Assembly: GCA_937929875.1 (NCBI GenBank)
Contig: CALFUP010000077.1
Coordinates: 1 to 33,728, forward strand
Length of the DNA: 33,728 nucleotides
Reading direction: 5' to 3'
Origin: an uncultured Cocleimonas sp.
GTDB taxonomy: Bacteria; Pseudomonadota; Gammaproteobacteria; Thiotrichales; Thiotrichaceae
Part shown: in pieces, positions 1 to 7,457 of the stretch
How positions within the stretch are numbered: the first letter of the stretch is position 1
Layout of the letters: each line of letters opens with the position of its first letter
The notes under the pieces: model-generated
What the model was told of the DNA's origin: nothing
Seen by the model: the letters and a program-made list of their open reading frames with translations, nothing else
Database searches by the model: none
Made by a program: the position numbers and the translations under genes

Positions 1-1058
1 TTGTCATTAACCTTACCTGCAAGTTGCCCACATGCAGCGTCAATGTCCTCGCCTCTGGTTTTTCTGGTCATAACGATTAGCCCCGCGTTTTCCAGAATAT
101 CCCTAAAACGATGTATTCTATTGTTTGATGATCGTTTATAACGTGTGTCAGGAAATGGGTTAAATGGTATCAAATTCACCTTACAAGGTACATCCTTTAA
201 TAGGATTGCTAACTCTTTTGCATTGTCATCAGTATCATTAACGCCGTCTAGCATGACGTATTCGATGGTAATTTTTTCTCGATTTGCTTTGCCTTCCATG
301 AAGTTTCGACAAGATTCGAGTAGAACTTTTATTGGATATTTGCGATTCACAGGAACTAATTGGTCACGCAGCGCATCGTTTGGTGCGTGTAAAGAAATAG
401 CAAGACTCACATCAATACGATCTTTCAAACGATCAAGTGCAGGAACCACGCCAGAGGTGCTGAGTGTTACACGACGTTTGCTTAGACCATAGGCATTGTC
501 GTCTAACATCAGTTCCATGGCTTTAACCACTTTCTCAAAGTTAAGCAGTGGTTCACCCATTCCCATCATAACTACGTTAGTGATAACACGGTCATCTTCA
601 GGATTAGGTTGTAAAATATTTTTGGCGAGCCAAAGTTGGCCGATAATTTCACCAACGGTGAGATTTCGATTAAAGCCTTGGCGAGCAGTTGAGCAGAAAG
701 TGCAATCTAAAGCACAGCCGACTTGTGATGAGATGCATAAAGTACCGCGACCTTCTTCAGGTATGAACACAGCCTCGATGCAATTACCATCATCTAGACG
801 CAATAACCATTTGTGTGTGCCATCTTTCGATTTATCATCAATCGCGATTTCAGGTGCACGTATTTCAGCAAAGTTAGCGAGTTCTTCACGTAATGATTTG
901 CTGACATTGGTCATATCATCAAAATTATCAACACCGTGTTGGTGAATCCATTTAATGATTTGAGTGGCACGAAAAGGCTTTTCTCCGCGTTCCAGGAAAA
1001 AAGCCTTTAAGTCTTCTGAGGTGTAATCCAGAAGATTAATTTTTTCAGATTTTTGCAT
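1..1058 (-). CDS. rlmN: RlmN, dual-specificity 23S rRNA/tRNA adenine-C2 methyltransferase (3' end cut by window)
   Basis: This radical SAM enzyme methylates C2 of A2503 in 23S rRNA and A37 of some tRNAs. I translated it from the minus strand: 352 residues are in the window, starting [17 protein letters not shown] at the ATG complementary to 1056-1058. The family is about 380 residues long, so only the last few tens are missing. The radical SAM cluster is C115-x3-C119-x2-C122 in [17 protein letters not shown]. The methyl-carrying C-terminal cysteine is C343 in [20 protein letters not shown] and LSTSGVVP are further RlmN signatures. It lies 57 bp downstream of ndk on the same strand, a pairing common in gammaproteobacteria, so the two are probably co-transcribed. 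Identification is firm. Confidence 0.97.
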   Translation of the reverse strand, partial: MQKSEKINLLDYTSEDLKAFFLERGEKPFRATQIIKWIHQHGVDNFDDMTNVSKSLREELANFAEIRAPEIAIDDKSKDGTHKWLLRLDDGNCIEAVFIPEEGRGTLCISSQVGCALDCTFCSTARQGFNRNLTVGEIIGQLWLAKNILQPNPEDDRVITNVVMMGMGEPLLNFEKVVKAMELMLDDNAYGLSKRRVTLSTSGVVPALDRLKDRIDVSLAISLHAPNDALRDQLVPVNRKYPIKVLLESCRNFMEGKANREKITIEYVMLDGVNDTDDNAKELAILLKDVPCKVNLIPFNPFPDTRYKRSSNNRIHRFRDILENAGLIVMTRKTRGEDIDAACGQLAGKVND

Positions 1059-1115
1059 GATATTTATTAGTCTGCCTATCTTCTAAAATTAACGTTTGAT
1101 ATAAACTAAAACAGA

Positions 1116-1547
1116 TTAACGTGTTCTTGGGCAAATTTCATCTGCTGGGAAAAAGTAATCAGTTTCAATTTGTGCATTCTCAAGACTATCAGAACCGTGA
1201 ACTGCGTTCTCGTCAATGCTTTGAGCGAAATCAGCACGGATAGTTCCCGCATCAGCTTCAGCTGGGTTAGTAGCGCCCATTAACTCACGGTTTTTGCTAA
1301 CTGCATTCTCACCTTCAAGAACCTGGATCATAACAGGACCAGAAGTCATGAAAGATACTAGATCGCCAAAGAAAGGACGCTCACTGTGTACTGCATAGAA
1401 ACCTTCAGCGTCAGCTTTTGAAAGATGCTTCATTTTTGCAGCAACAACAGTTAAACCACCTTTTTCAAAGCGTGAATAAATGTCACCGATTGCGTTTTTG
1501 CCAACAGCGTCAGGTTTAATGATAGAAATAGTACGTTCGATAGCCAT
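1116..1547 (-). CDS. ndk: Nucleoside diphosphate kinase
   Basis: Ndk transfers the gamma-phosphate of ATP to nucleoside diphosphates through a phosphohistidine in the cytoplasm. The 143-residue product has the normal family length. It starts [15 protein letters not shown] and carries the catalytic histidine H117 in [12 protein letters not shown], with R87 and the K11-P12 nucleotide-site residues present. An in-frame start five codons upstream exists, but the ATG at 1547 has a GGAG ribosome site nine bases before it and matches the conserved N-terminus, so I chose it. The gene is followed after 57 bp by rlmN. Confidence 0.98.
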   Translation of the reverse strand: MAIERTISIIKPDAVGKNAIGDIYSRFEKGGLTVVAAKMKHLSKADAEGFYAVHSERPFFGDLVSFMTSGPVMIQVLEGENAVSKNRELMGATNPAEADAGTIRADFAQSIDENAVHGSDSLENAQIETDYFFPADEICPRTR

Positions 1548-1912
1548 GATAATGGTCTCCAAAAAGCTAAAATCTGCGTTATTGCAGACTTTTAAAATAG
1601 GTAAGTCCTAGTCTGTCGATATTTGCTACGGATCAGTCAAAGGAGTGGTGCGCAATGAAATAGATACAAAGTGTCTTGTACAAGAAATTGCGCGGGGGTA
1701 TTGTACTGCTGTACCCACTATCCGTAAAGGATTGTTGCTAACCACTTTGCTAATGATTTTTGAACTGAGAGTTATGCCAATAATTGTAGATATTTTTAGC
1801 AAAATTCATATATAGAGTCTTTTTTTAGTATTTGCTCTGGCACACTGTCGCAACGCGCGTTATATTTTATCTATTATTCAAAATCAGATTAACTTTAGAG
1901 AATTATTTAGAC
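1548..1912. other. Intergenic region between ndk and the DUF3144 gene
   Basis: These 365 bp separate divergent genes and must hold both promoters. Reading either strand I see no convincing protein. The left part has a small dyad in the ndk leader (TCTGC, GTTATT, GCAGA at 1573-1588). The middle holds nested inverted repeats listed separately (1627-1726). The rest is AT-rich with no strong promoter match. Confidence 0.6.
1627..1726. repeat. Nested inverted repeats, about 100 bp
   Basis: The outer arms are TACGGAT (1627-1633) and ATCCGTA (1720-1726). Inside are GCGCAAT (1650-1656) with ATTGCGC (1687-1693), enclosing the perfect palindrome CTTGTACAAG (1675-1684). Next to these are GGGTA (1696-1700) with TACCC (1712-1716), overlapping a GTAC-TGCT-GTAC dyad. 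The arms nest, so a branched fold with an outer stem and two inner stems is possible. It could be a small non-autonomous mobile element, a structured leader RNA of ndk, or a cluster of operators. The pairing is seen directly; the function is unknown. Confidence 0.5.
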
Positions 1913-2236
1913 ATGGATGAAGCAGAAAAGAAAGCACAAGACAAAGAATTTTACACCCTTGCTGATAAATTTATAGACGTCGCAAATACTGAATGTGAAA
2001 ACAAAGAGCCAAGTTTCGTTGGGTCATCTATGCTTTTCGCAACGGCACGTTTTAGTGCTTTTGTCGTAGCTTCACAAGCACAAGACAAAGAATCATACGA
2101 AGCAGAATTAGAACGCGCTACTGAGTTTTTTACTGGCGAGTTTGATCGAATGCTTAAACAGAACATGGAAGATTATAAAACAGCCTTTACTCAGCAAGAT
2201 GAAGCGCGCTATGAGCATTTGATGAAGAAGGATTAA
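1913..2236 (+). CDS. DUF3144 family protein
   Basis: The product is a 107-residue soluble, acidic protein of unknown function. The core reads FYTLADKFIDVANTE, then SSMLFATARFSAFVVAS, matching my memory of the DUF3144 family in proteobacteria. It looks all-helical, with no signal peptide or membrane segment. I start it at the ATG at 1913 (MDEAEKK). A longer in-frame version from 1832 adds 27 residues that do not resemble the family. The ribosome site is weak, so the start is not certain. It stands alone, divergent from ndk, with no obvious partner. Confidence 0.75.
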   Translation: MDEAEKKAQDKEFYTLADKFIDVANTECENKEPSFVGSSMLFATARFSAFVVASQAQDKESYEAELERATEFFTGEFDRMLKQNMEDYKTAFTQQDEARYEHLMKKD

Positions 2237-2392
2237 TTCTATTATTTAATCAATGATCTTAAAGCTTCTCAGTTTTTACTCTCCTATGTTCTTTTTAATA
2301 ACGAAGTAGTCTTGAAAAACGGCCCCAAATAAAGTGTGTCTTTTAGGCATTGAGTAAAATTATTAAGTTAATTAAAGCTATTGGAAGTAATT

Positions 2393-2716
2393 ATGTCGGG
2401 AGGTGATTGGAAAGAAATGCTAGTTGCGGTACAAATGGGTAATATTGATCTGGTTAAGTACCACATCAGTGAAGGTATTGATGTAAATTACGAACACCCA
2501 GAATTGATGACTACTGCTCTGATCGAAAGTATCCAATTTGATCAATTAGAGATTGCCCAGCTTTTAATGGATCACGGTGCTGATCCAAAACAGAATGCTT
2601 GGCTTAGTAAAGACAATCCTTTAGCAATGGCTAAGCAACAGAACAAGGAAGCTTTCATTAGTCTGTTTAAATCTTCTCAAAACAATCAATCTATATGGTC
2701 CAAAATATTTAATTAA
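2393..2716 (+). CDS. Small ankyrin-repeat protein
   Basis: The product is 107 residues with about two ankyrin repeats. NIDLVKYHISEGIDVNYEHPE is followed by TALIESIQFDQLEIAQLLMDHGADPKQNA, the usual helix-turn-helix plus DVN/ADP loop pattern. Ankyrin repeats bind other proteins; no partner is evident. There is no signal peptide or membrane segment. The ATG at 2393 has GGAAG five bases upstream. A TTG four codons earlier is in frame but less likely. The gene is monocistronic, followed by about 300 bp without a convincing gene. Confidence 0.8.
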   Translation: MSGGDWKEMLVAVQMGNIDLVKYHISEGIDVNYEHPELMTTALIESIQFDQLEIAQLLMDHGADPKQNAWLSKDNPLAMAKQQNKEAFISLFKSSQNNQSIWSKIFN

Positions 2717-3019
2717 AAGAAAGCGAAAGTGCCTAGCCGAGTGTTAGCTGATAAATGCACACTTAATCATTTGAATTTTTGTACTGCGAAGAAAGTTCCT
2801 CCAAGGTCTGAAATACTTGGTGGTAATACAAAGATAACTTTTTTAAAGGTTGCTTTAGAAGCATCAAGAAAATGTCCTCATCGTTTGTTTTCAATGGATA
2901 TGAAGAAAAACATGAGTCTTACATTAACTGATTTTGCATTTTTAAATGATGATAAAACGTAATTACTTTTAAAAAAAGTAGGGGGGTGTCATTTTAATTC
3001 TCATTATTGTTTTCGTTAA
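2717..3019. other. Gap after the ankyrin gene
   Basis: A plus-strand open frame runs from a GTG at 2729 to 2962 (77 codons) but lacks a ribosome site and resembles no family I know; it may be a degraded gene. The right end holds repeat copy 1 (2973-2991), just beyond the stop of the minus-strand HAD gene. I see no convincing terminator. Confidence 0.5.
2973..2991 (+). repeat. G-run dispersed repeat, copy 1
   Basis: The sequence is AAAAAGTAGGGGGGTGTCA, followed by TTTTAATTCTCATT, which also resembles the flank of copies 2 and 4. It lies intergenically, 28 bp past the 3' end of the HAD gene. Confidence 0.8.
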
Positions 3020-3673
3020 CTATTGCAATGAAATGATTGCCCAGCCGCGTTCTTTTGCCGTTTTTGTTAGAATTTCATCAGGTTGCACTGCTATCGCAGT
3101 ATCAACAGCTTCAAGTAGTGGTATGTCGTTCATTGAGTCGCTGTATAGGCAGCTACCTTCAAGGTTGGTGTTGTTTGCCTTCATCCAATCATGTAAACGT
3201 TTTACTTTGCCTTCTTGAAAGCAAGGTGTTCCTTCGATTTCTGTCGTGTAATTTCCATCAACTACTTTAGGCTCAGTCGCGATTAAGTGTTGAATCCCAA
3301 AATAATCTGCAATAGGCTGTGTGACGAAGCTGTTTGTAGCAGTGACTAAAATGCTGGTATCACCTTGAGCATGGTGTTTATCGATAGTCACTTGTGATTG
3401 AGAGCGAACCATGGGGATAATAACTTCTTGCATGAATTCTGCATGTAATTCATCTAATTTAGATCGGCCTAATTCTGATAATGGCTTGAAGCTAAAAGCA
3501 CAAAACTCATGGATATCCAAAGTGCCGCGTTGATACTCTTCATAAAAATAGGTGTTCGCTTCGGAATACGCTTTTTCATCGACTAACTTTTTGCTAACTA
3601 AGAACTGCCCCCATTCAAAATCGCTGTCGCCGTCAAGAAGAGTCTTATCCAAATCGAATAATGCTAATGCCAT
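3020..3673 (-). CDS. HAD-superfamily IB phosphatase (SerB/histidinol-phosphatase-like)
   Basis: This 217-residue cytoplasmic phosphohydrolase of the HAD-IB subfamily has all four motifs. Motif I is FDLDKTLLDGD with nucleophile D7 and acid D9. Motif II is ILVTATN with T111. Motif III is a lysine near K156-K158. Motif IV is YSDSMNDIP with D179 and D183. A helical C1 cap (about 20-100) fits small phosphomonoester substrates, but the substrate cannot be read from sequence. Pseudomonas has a similar HAD gene beside its rppH homologue, and here it is divergent from rppH with 145 bp between starts, so the association seems old. Start ATG at 3673 has GGAT upstream. Confidence 0.88.
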   Translation of the reverse strand: MALALFDLDKTLLDGDSDFEWGQFLVSKKLVDEKAYSEANTYFYEEYQRGTLDIHEFCAFSFKPLSELGRSKLDELHAEFMQEVIIPMVRSQSQVTIDKHHAQGDTSILVTATNSFVTQPIADYFGIQHLIATEPKVVDGNYTTEIEGTPCFQEGKVKRLHDWMKANNTNLEGSCLYSDSMNDIPLLEAVDTAIAVQPDEILTKTAKERGWAIISLQ

Positions 3674-3818
3674 GTGCTATCCAAATCTCTAATATATGAG
3701 ATATGAAATCTCATTTTAGTGAGTTTTTAAAAAAAGAATGAGTATTGTAGCGCTAAAGGTTTGCTGATTCACTGTCAATGTGGAAGAATTAAGGTAATTA
3801 ATGATTTTGGAGTAGCTT

Positions 3819-4307
3819 GTGATAGATGATGACGGCTTTCGAGCCAATGTTGGTATCATCCTCTCAAACTGCGACGGCAAAGTATTTTGGGGGAAAAGAA
3901 TAGGTCAGACTTCGTGGCAGTTTCCTCAAGGTGGTATAGATGAAGGTGAGACTCCTTTGCAGGCCATGTATAGAGAGTTGTATGAAGAGACTGGTTTATT
4001 AGAAAAACATGTGCAGGTGATTGGGGAAACGCAGGATTGGTTGCGTTATCGCTTGCCAAATAAAATGGTTCGTCGTTGCGGTAGTAGTGAGAAGGTGTGT
4101 ATCGGACAGAAACAGAGGTGGTTTTTAGTAAAACTGACTTGTGAAGACTCTTCTGTTGATTTAAGTGCTTGTGATGTACCTGAGTTTGATGGTTGGCGAT
4201 GGGTAAATTATTGGCTGCCTGCAAAAGAAGTGGTGTATTTTAAGCGTAGGGTTTACGAGCGTGCACTACAAGAATTAGCCCCATTAACCTTGCTCGATCA
4301 TAAATGA
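3819..4307 (+). CDS. rppH: RppH, RNA pyrophosphohydrolase (Nudix)
   Basis: RppH removes pyrophosphate from the 5' triphosphate of mRNA and so opens transcripts to decay. The 162-residue protein begins [15 protein letters not shown], as RppH proteins do. It has [12 protein letters not shown] followed by the full Nudix box (G38 to L60, with RELYEETGL and metal-binding E53, E56, E57). The C-terminal part [13 protein letters not shown] also matches. The start is a GTG at 3819 with GGAG at 3809-3812. The stop lies 26 bp before the next gene, so the DUF2156 gene may be read through from here. Confidence 0.95.
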   Translation: MIDDDGFRANVGIILSNCDGKVFWGKRIGQTSWQFPQGGIDEGETPLQAMYRELYEETGLLEKHVQVIGETQDWLRYRLPNKMVRRCGSSEKVCIGQKQRWFLVKLTCEDSSVDLSACDVPEFDGWRWVNYWLPAKEVVYFKRRVYERALQELAPLTLLDHK

Positions 4308-4333
4308 TTTTATTTGAATAGGTTGTTTTAAAC

Positions 4334-5326
4334 TTGCCACAAGCTAAACTAGAGCTGATCCCATATTTGGAAAAATATGGGACTCATTGTATGGCTTATA
4401 CTAGCCTTGAACCTTCCTTGGAATATTTTTTGGTTGAGGGTTTGGGTTACATCGCTTTCAAACGTTTTACACATTGGTTTTGGGCTTTTAAAGAACGAAT
4501 AATTGTTCTTGCTGATCCTATTTGTGCCTTTGAAAATACGGAGAATTTACTCGATCAGTTTCTTTGTAAATTTCCTAATGTTATTTTTGTTCAAAGTTCT
4601 AGAGCTTTTGCTAAAGTGCTTGATAAAAAAGGACTTCAAGTTAATCAGTTTGGCATTGAAACAGATTTGCCGACTAATTTTGATCTGTCGGGAAAGGCGC
4701 GTGCTAAGCTAAGGCAATGGCGTAACAAATGTCAACGTGAAGGAATCAGTATTGTTGAAAAATCAATAGTTGATTTTGATAGTCATGATGAAATACAAGC
4801 GCTTTCTAAGCAGTGGCTGGAACAAAAAGGAGGCTCTGAGTATAGTTTTTTAGTCAGACCACTGCGCTACGAAAATGATAAGGATACTCGGTATTTTTGG
4901 GCCTACACAGAAAGTCAAAAACTGATTGGTTTTGCTGTATTCGACCCAATCTACGCAAATGAAAAAATCACTGGTTATTACCACAATATTGATAGGATAG
5001 ATCCTTCTGCGCCAAACGGAACAAGCGTTTCAATTGTTCTGCATGCTTTGGCTAAATTCAAAGAAGAGGGAATTAATAAAGTTTCTTTGGGAATGTCTCC
5101 ATTGTGTTTACAAAAAGGTTTGTCTAGTGAATTGAATTTGAATTTGTTCACTCGCAAAGCATTTTGGTATGCTTTTGAAAATCTGAACTATATTTATCCT
5201 TTTCAAGGTAATGCTTCACATAAGGGTAAATTCAATGGTAATCAAAACCCTGTTTATATATCAAGTACAAAAGGCACAAGTATTTGGCAGGTTTTGGTAA
5301 TGATGAAAGGGATAGGGATGTTTTAA
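4334..5326 (+). CDS. DUF2156 / LPG-synthase C-terminal-like acyltransferase
   Basis: The product has 330 residues and resembles the soluble GNAT-fold domain of phosphatidylglycerol lysyltransferases (DUF2156). Supporting segments are SGKARAKLRQWRNKCQREG near 115-135, LSKQWLEQKGG, and the late LGMSPLCLQKG followed by FQGNASHKGKFNGNQNPVY, the typical end of this family. There is no MprF-type membrane part. Family members move an aminoacyl or acyl group, often from aminoacyl-tRNA, onto a lipid or small molecule; the acceptor here is unknown. The only start near the 5' end is a TTG at 4334; the next is ATG at M20. It follows rppH closely and lies 517 bp before the P450, so membership in the polyketide cluster is possible but unproven. 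Confidence 0.75.
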   Translation: MPQAKLELIPYLEKYGTHCMAYTSLEPSLEYFLVEGLGYIAFKRFTHWFWAFKERIIVLADPICAFENTENLLDQFLCKFPNVIFVQSSRAFAKVLDKKGLQVNQFGIETDLPTNFDLSGKARAKLRQWRNKCQREGISIVEKSIVDFDSHDEIQALSKQWLEQKGGSEYSFLVRPLRYENDKDTRYFWAYTESQKLIGFAVFDPIYANEKITGYYHNIDRIDPSAPNGTSVSIVLHALAKFKEEGINKVSLGMSPLCLQKGLSSELNLNLFTRKAFWYAFENLNYIYPFQGNASHKGKFNGNQNPVYISSTKGTSIWQVLVMMKGIGMF

Positions 5327-5698
5327 TTATTTTCCATTTATTGAGCTTTGGTCAAATTTCTAAATTAAAACTGATTGCGGTTTTTTGTGGTTTCTAAAAT
5401 ATAGTTGCATGAAGTGGATTTTAAGCACAAATAGTGAAATTTTTTGGGTGTTTTAGGTTTAGGTATTATTCAAGTTAATCACAGTCCCTTTGATATGGGG
5501 AAATATAACCTTTAGTTTTATTTAGAGAGACCTTTGCATGTAGAGACGTGACGGATAAAAATTCTTAAATTCCTCCTATTCTCCTTAAAAAATCGCTCAA
5601 TATCCCTGCTATTAAGCTCAATTTTAAGAAAAATAGTTGAAGTTACGCTATTTTTATCTCGCCATTCTCCTCTAGCGTAAAGGTCTTTTAGAATTGAT

Positions 5699-5717
5699 AA
5701 AAAGTACGGGGGTGCCA
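5699..5717 (+). repeat. G-run dispersed repeat, copy 2 (diverged)
   Basis: The sequence is AAAAAGTACGGGGGTGCCA, two changes from copy 1, followed by TTTAAATCTCTATT, similar to the flank of copy 1. It lies about 125 bp upstream of the P450 gene. Confidence 0.65.
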
Positions 5718-5788
5718 TTTAAATCTCTATTTCTCTCACTTTTGTTTTAATTTCTCATAGAGTGTTAGTTAATTGATTTACTCAGCTC

Positions 5789-5817
5789 TTGATGCCCATT
5801 AAGATGCAGCATTGAAT
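5789..5817 (+). promoter_or_regulatory. Possible sigma70-type promoter for the P450 gene
   Basis: TTGATG and TTGAAT are spaced by exactly 17 bp, each matching four of six consensus bases, 27 bp before the P450 start. Such matches arise by chance in AT-rich DNA. Confidence 0.25.
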
Positions 5818-5843
5818 AAACAAAAGTAACGATTACAATAAGC

Positions 5844-7214
5844 ATGAGTGATTTCATACCACCTTTTCCAAAACGTCACCAAGTCAATATATCTCCCTTC
5901 CAAGCACTGTATTATGCGCAAAATGACTTGCTTTCAATTTGGGATGAAGAGTCTTTTACGGTTGAATTTATGCATCGTAAAATCCTAAAACAAAACGTAT
6001 TTATTGCAAACTCTCCTGATACTGTTCGTTACGTTTTTGTCGAGAATAAAGATAATTACGAGCGAAAAAGCCCTCAGATGAGACGTGCCTTAGAACCATT
6101 GCTTGGAGACGGTTTGTTTATTAGTGATGGTGAGACTTGGTCTGGTCGCAGAAAGATACAAACCCCACTATTTGATTCTGCACATATCAAAATGTTTACA
6201 GATACAATGATTTCTACTATTGCAGAAATATCAGATGAGTGGGCCGCAAAAAGTGATGACGTTGAGTTAGATGTGCATCCGGAAATGGGTAAATTAACAG
6301 CTGAAATTATCTCTAGAACTTTGTTTGGTGAAAAGTTGGGGTCGGAAAATAGTAGCGCTGTTGTAGAAGCTTTTGCGCAATATCAGTCAGTTGTTAAACA
6401 AACTAATTTAACCAATTTTCTTGGTTTTCCGGATTGGCTACCTAATTTGAATGCCAAGATGGGCAAAGGGCGTCGCGCTGCAAAAATTATTCATGATGCG
6501 GTGGATAATATTATTGCCAAAGCTGAAGAAGGAGGGCACGAAGGTACGTTGGTTGCCGAATTTTTAAATGCGAACCGTGGTGAGTCAGGTGTTGACTTAA
6601 TGACCAAGAAGCAAATACGAAATGAGCTAATTGTTTTGTTTATGGCGGGTCATGAAACAACAGCAAATGTTCTATCTTGGGCTTGGTATCTTATATCGCA
6701 AGCCCCTGATGTTGAGGCAAAATTACAAAATGAGTTAGTTCAGGTTTTAGGTGGGCGAATTCCATGCATGGCTGATGTTGAGAATTTGAAGTACACCCGC
6801 GCAATTTTAGATGAAACAATGCGTCTTTACCCGCCAGTGCCTATTTTGTCTCGTGAAGCTAAGTCTGAAGATATTATACGCGGTAAAAAAGTCCCTGCGG
6901 GTTCAATTATGTTAATTGTGCCATGGTTGATTCAGCGTCATAAAAAATACTGGGATAAGCCCGACCACTTTATCCCAGAGCGTTTTATGCCAGATGCATC
7001 AAAGCCAATCAAGTTTACATATATTCCATTCAGTGCAGGGCCAAGAGTGTGTTTAGGTAAAAACTTTGGGATTGTTGAATCAGTATTATCGATTGCTATG
7101 CTGGCACAACGATTTCGTTTATCAATGCCCTTGAATACACAAGTAGAGCATGAGTGTCGCTTAACTTTACGTCCCAAAGGGCGTCTTCCGATGAAGCTTA
7201 ATCTAAGAAGTTAA
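5844..7214 (+). CDS. Cytochrome P450
   Basis: This 456-residue heme monooxygenase has no N-terminal membrane anchor, so it is probably soluble. Landmarks are the I-helix oxygen-binding motif AGHETT at 268-273, the K-helix ExxR (E324, R327 in LDETMRLYPP), PERF, and the heme loop FSAGPRVCLGKNFG with thiolate ligand C403. The C-terminal half resembles the fatty-acid-oxidising CYP4/CYP102-like clan more than camphor-type P450s, suggesting a long hydrophobic substrate. No fused reductase and no ferredoxin gene lies in the window, so electrons come from elsewhere. It is 243 bp upstream of the PKS on the same strand, and the natural inference is hydroxylation of the polyketide chain. Start ATG at 5844 has a poor ribosome site. 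Confidence 0.93.
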   Translation: MSDFIPPFPKRHQVNISPFQALYYAQNDLLSIWDEESFTVEFMHRKILKQNVFIANSPDTVRYVFVENKDNYERKSPQMRRALEPLLGDGLFISDGETWSGRRKIQTPLFDSAHIKMFTDTMISTIAEISDEWAAKSDDVELDVHPEMGKLTAEIISRTLFGEKLGSENSSAVVEAFAQYQSVVKQTNLTNFLGFPDWLPNLNAKMGKGRRAAKIIHDAVDNIIAKAEEGGHEGTLVAEFLNANRGESGVDLMTKKQIRNELIVLFMAGHETTANVLSWAWYLISQAPDVEAKLQNELVQVLGGRIPCMADVENLKYTRAILDETMRLYPPVPILSREAKSEDIIRGKKVPAGSIMLIVPWLIQRHKKYWDKPDHFIPERFMPDASKPIKFTYIPFSAGPRVCLGKNFGIVESVLSIAMLAQRFRLSMPLNTQVEHECRLTLRPKGRLPMKLNLRS

Positions 7215-7319
7215 TGCGATATCTATTTGATGGAAACCTGAGTTTCAAGAATAGTTATTCAAAAGAAATGTTCTGTGTTTTTTAAGTTTTTCTAAATCTA
7301 TGTTTTTTTGTTGTGGTAT

Positions 7320-7336
7320 AACTAAATATTTTAGTT
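7320..7336. promoter_or_regulatory. AT-rich inverted repeat upstream of the PKS
   Basis: AACTAAA and TTTAGTT form a perfect 7-bp dyad around TAT, 122 bp before the PKS start. Without G/C pairs or a T tract it is not a terminator; it could be an operator. Chance occurrence is possible. Confidence 0.3.
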
Positions 7337-7407
7337 GCTTAGGTCACTTTCATTCTATTATAAATTAAGTTAAATAATTTTGAAGAACCTCTGCTGAAAA
7401 GCTTAAT

Positions 7408-7430
7408 TTGATGTAGAATTGCAACATCAA
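7408..7430 (+). promoter_or_regulatory. Dyad in the PKS leader
   Basis: TTGATGT and ACATCAA form a perfect 7-bp inverted repeat with a 9-base centre, ending 15 bases before the AAGGA ribosome site. It could be a repressor site or a leader hairpin. It is not followed by a T tract. Confidence 0.4.
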
Positions 7431-7457
7431 GGATGAGAGAATTTCAAGGAATATTCA

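Larger units (their letters stand above)
5327..5843. other. 517-bp gap before the polyketide cluster
   Basis: The gap is AT-rich. The first 190 bp show nothing. A 66-codon minus-strand frame (5518-5718) starts inside repeat copy 2 and matches no family I recognise. Its distal end covers AGAGAGACCTTTGCATG (5524-5540), which recalls one end of some insertion sequences, but no second end or transposase is visible. Copy 2 of the G-run repeat is at 5699-5717. The last 120 bp should contain the P450 promoter. Confidence 0.5.

Noticed and set aside
145-945. Two plus-strand frames at the left edge
   Set aside because: They are antisense to rlmN, whose minus-strand translation is unmistakable.
2729-2962. 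77-codon plus-strand frame after the ankyrin gene
   Set aside because: GTG start with no ribosome site, no recognisable family, and it ends beside a repeat; kept only as a note in the gap entry.
3856-4224. 122-codon minus-strand frame
   Set aside because: Antisense to the conserved Nudix domain of rppH.
5518-5718. 66-codon minus-strand frame before the P450
   Set aside because: It starts within the repeat and matches no family. An insertion-sequence origin based on AGAGAGACCTTTGCA is too weak with only one end visible.
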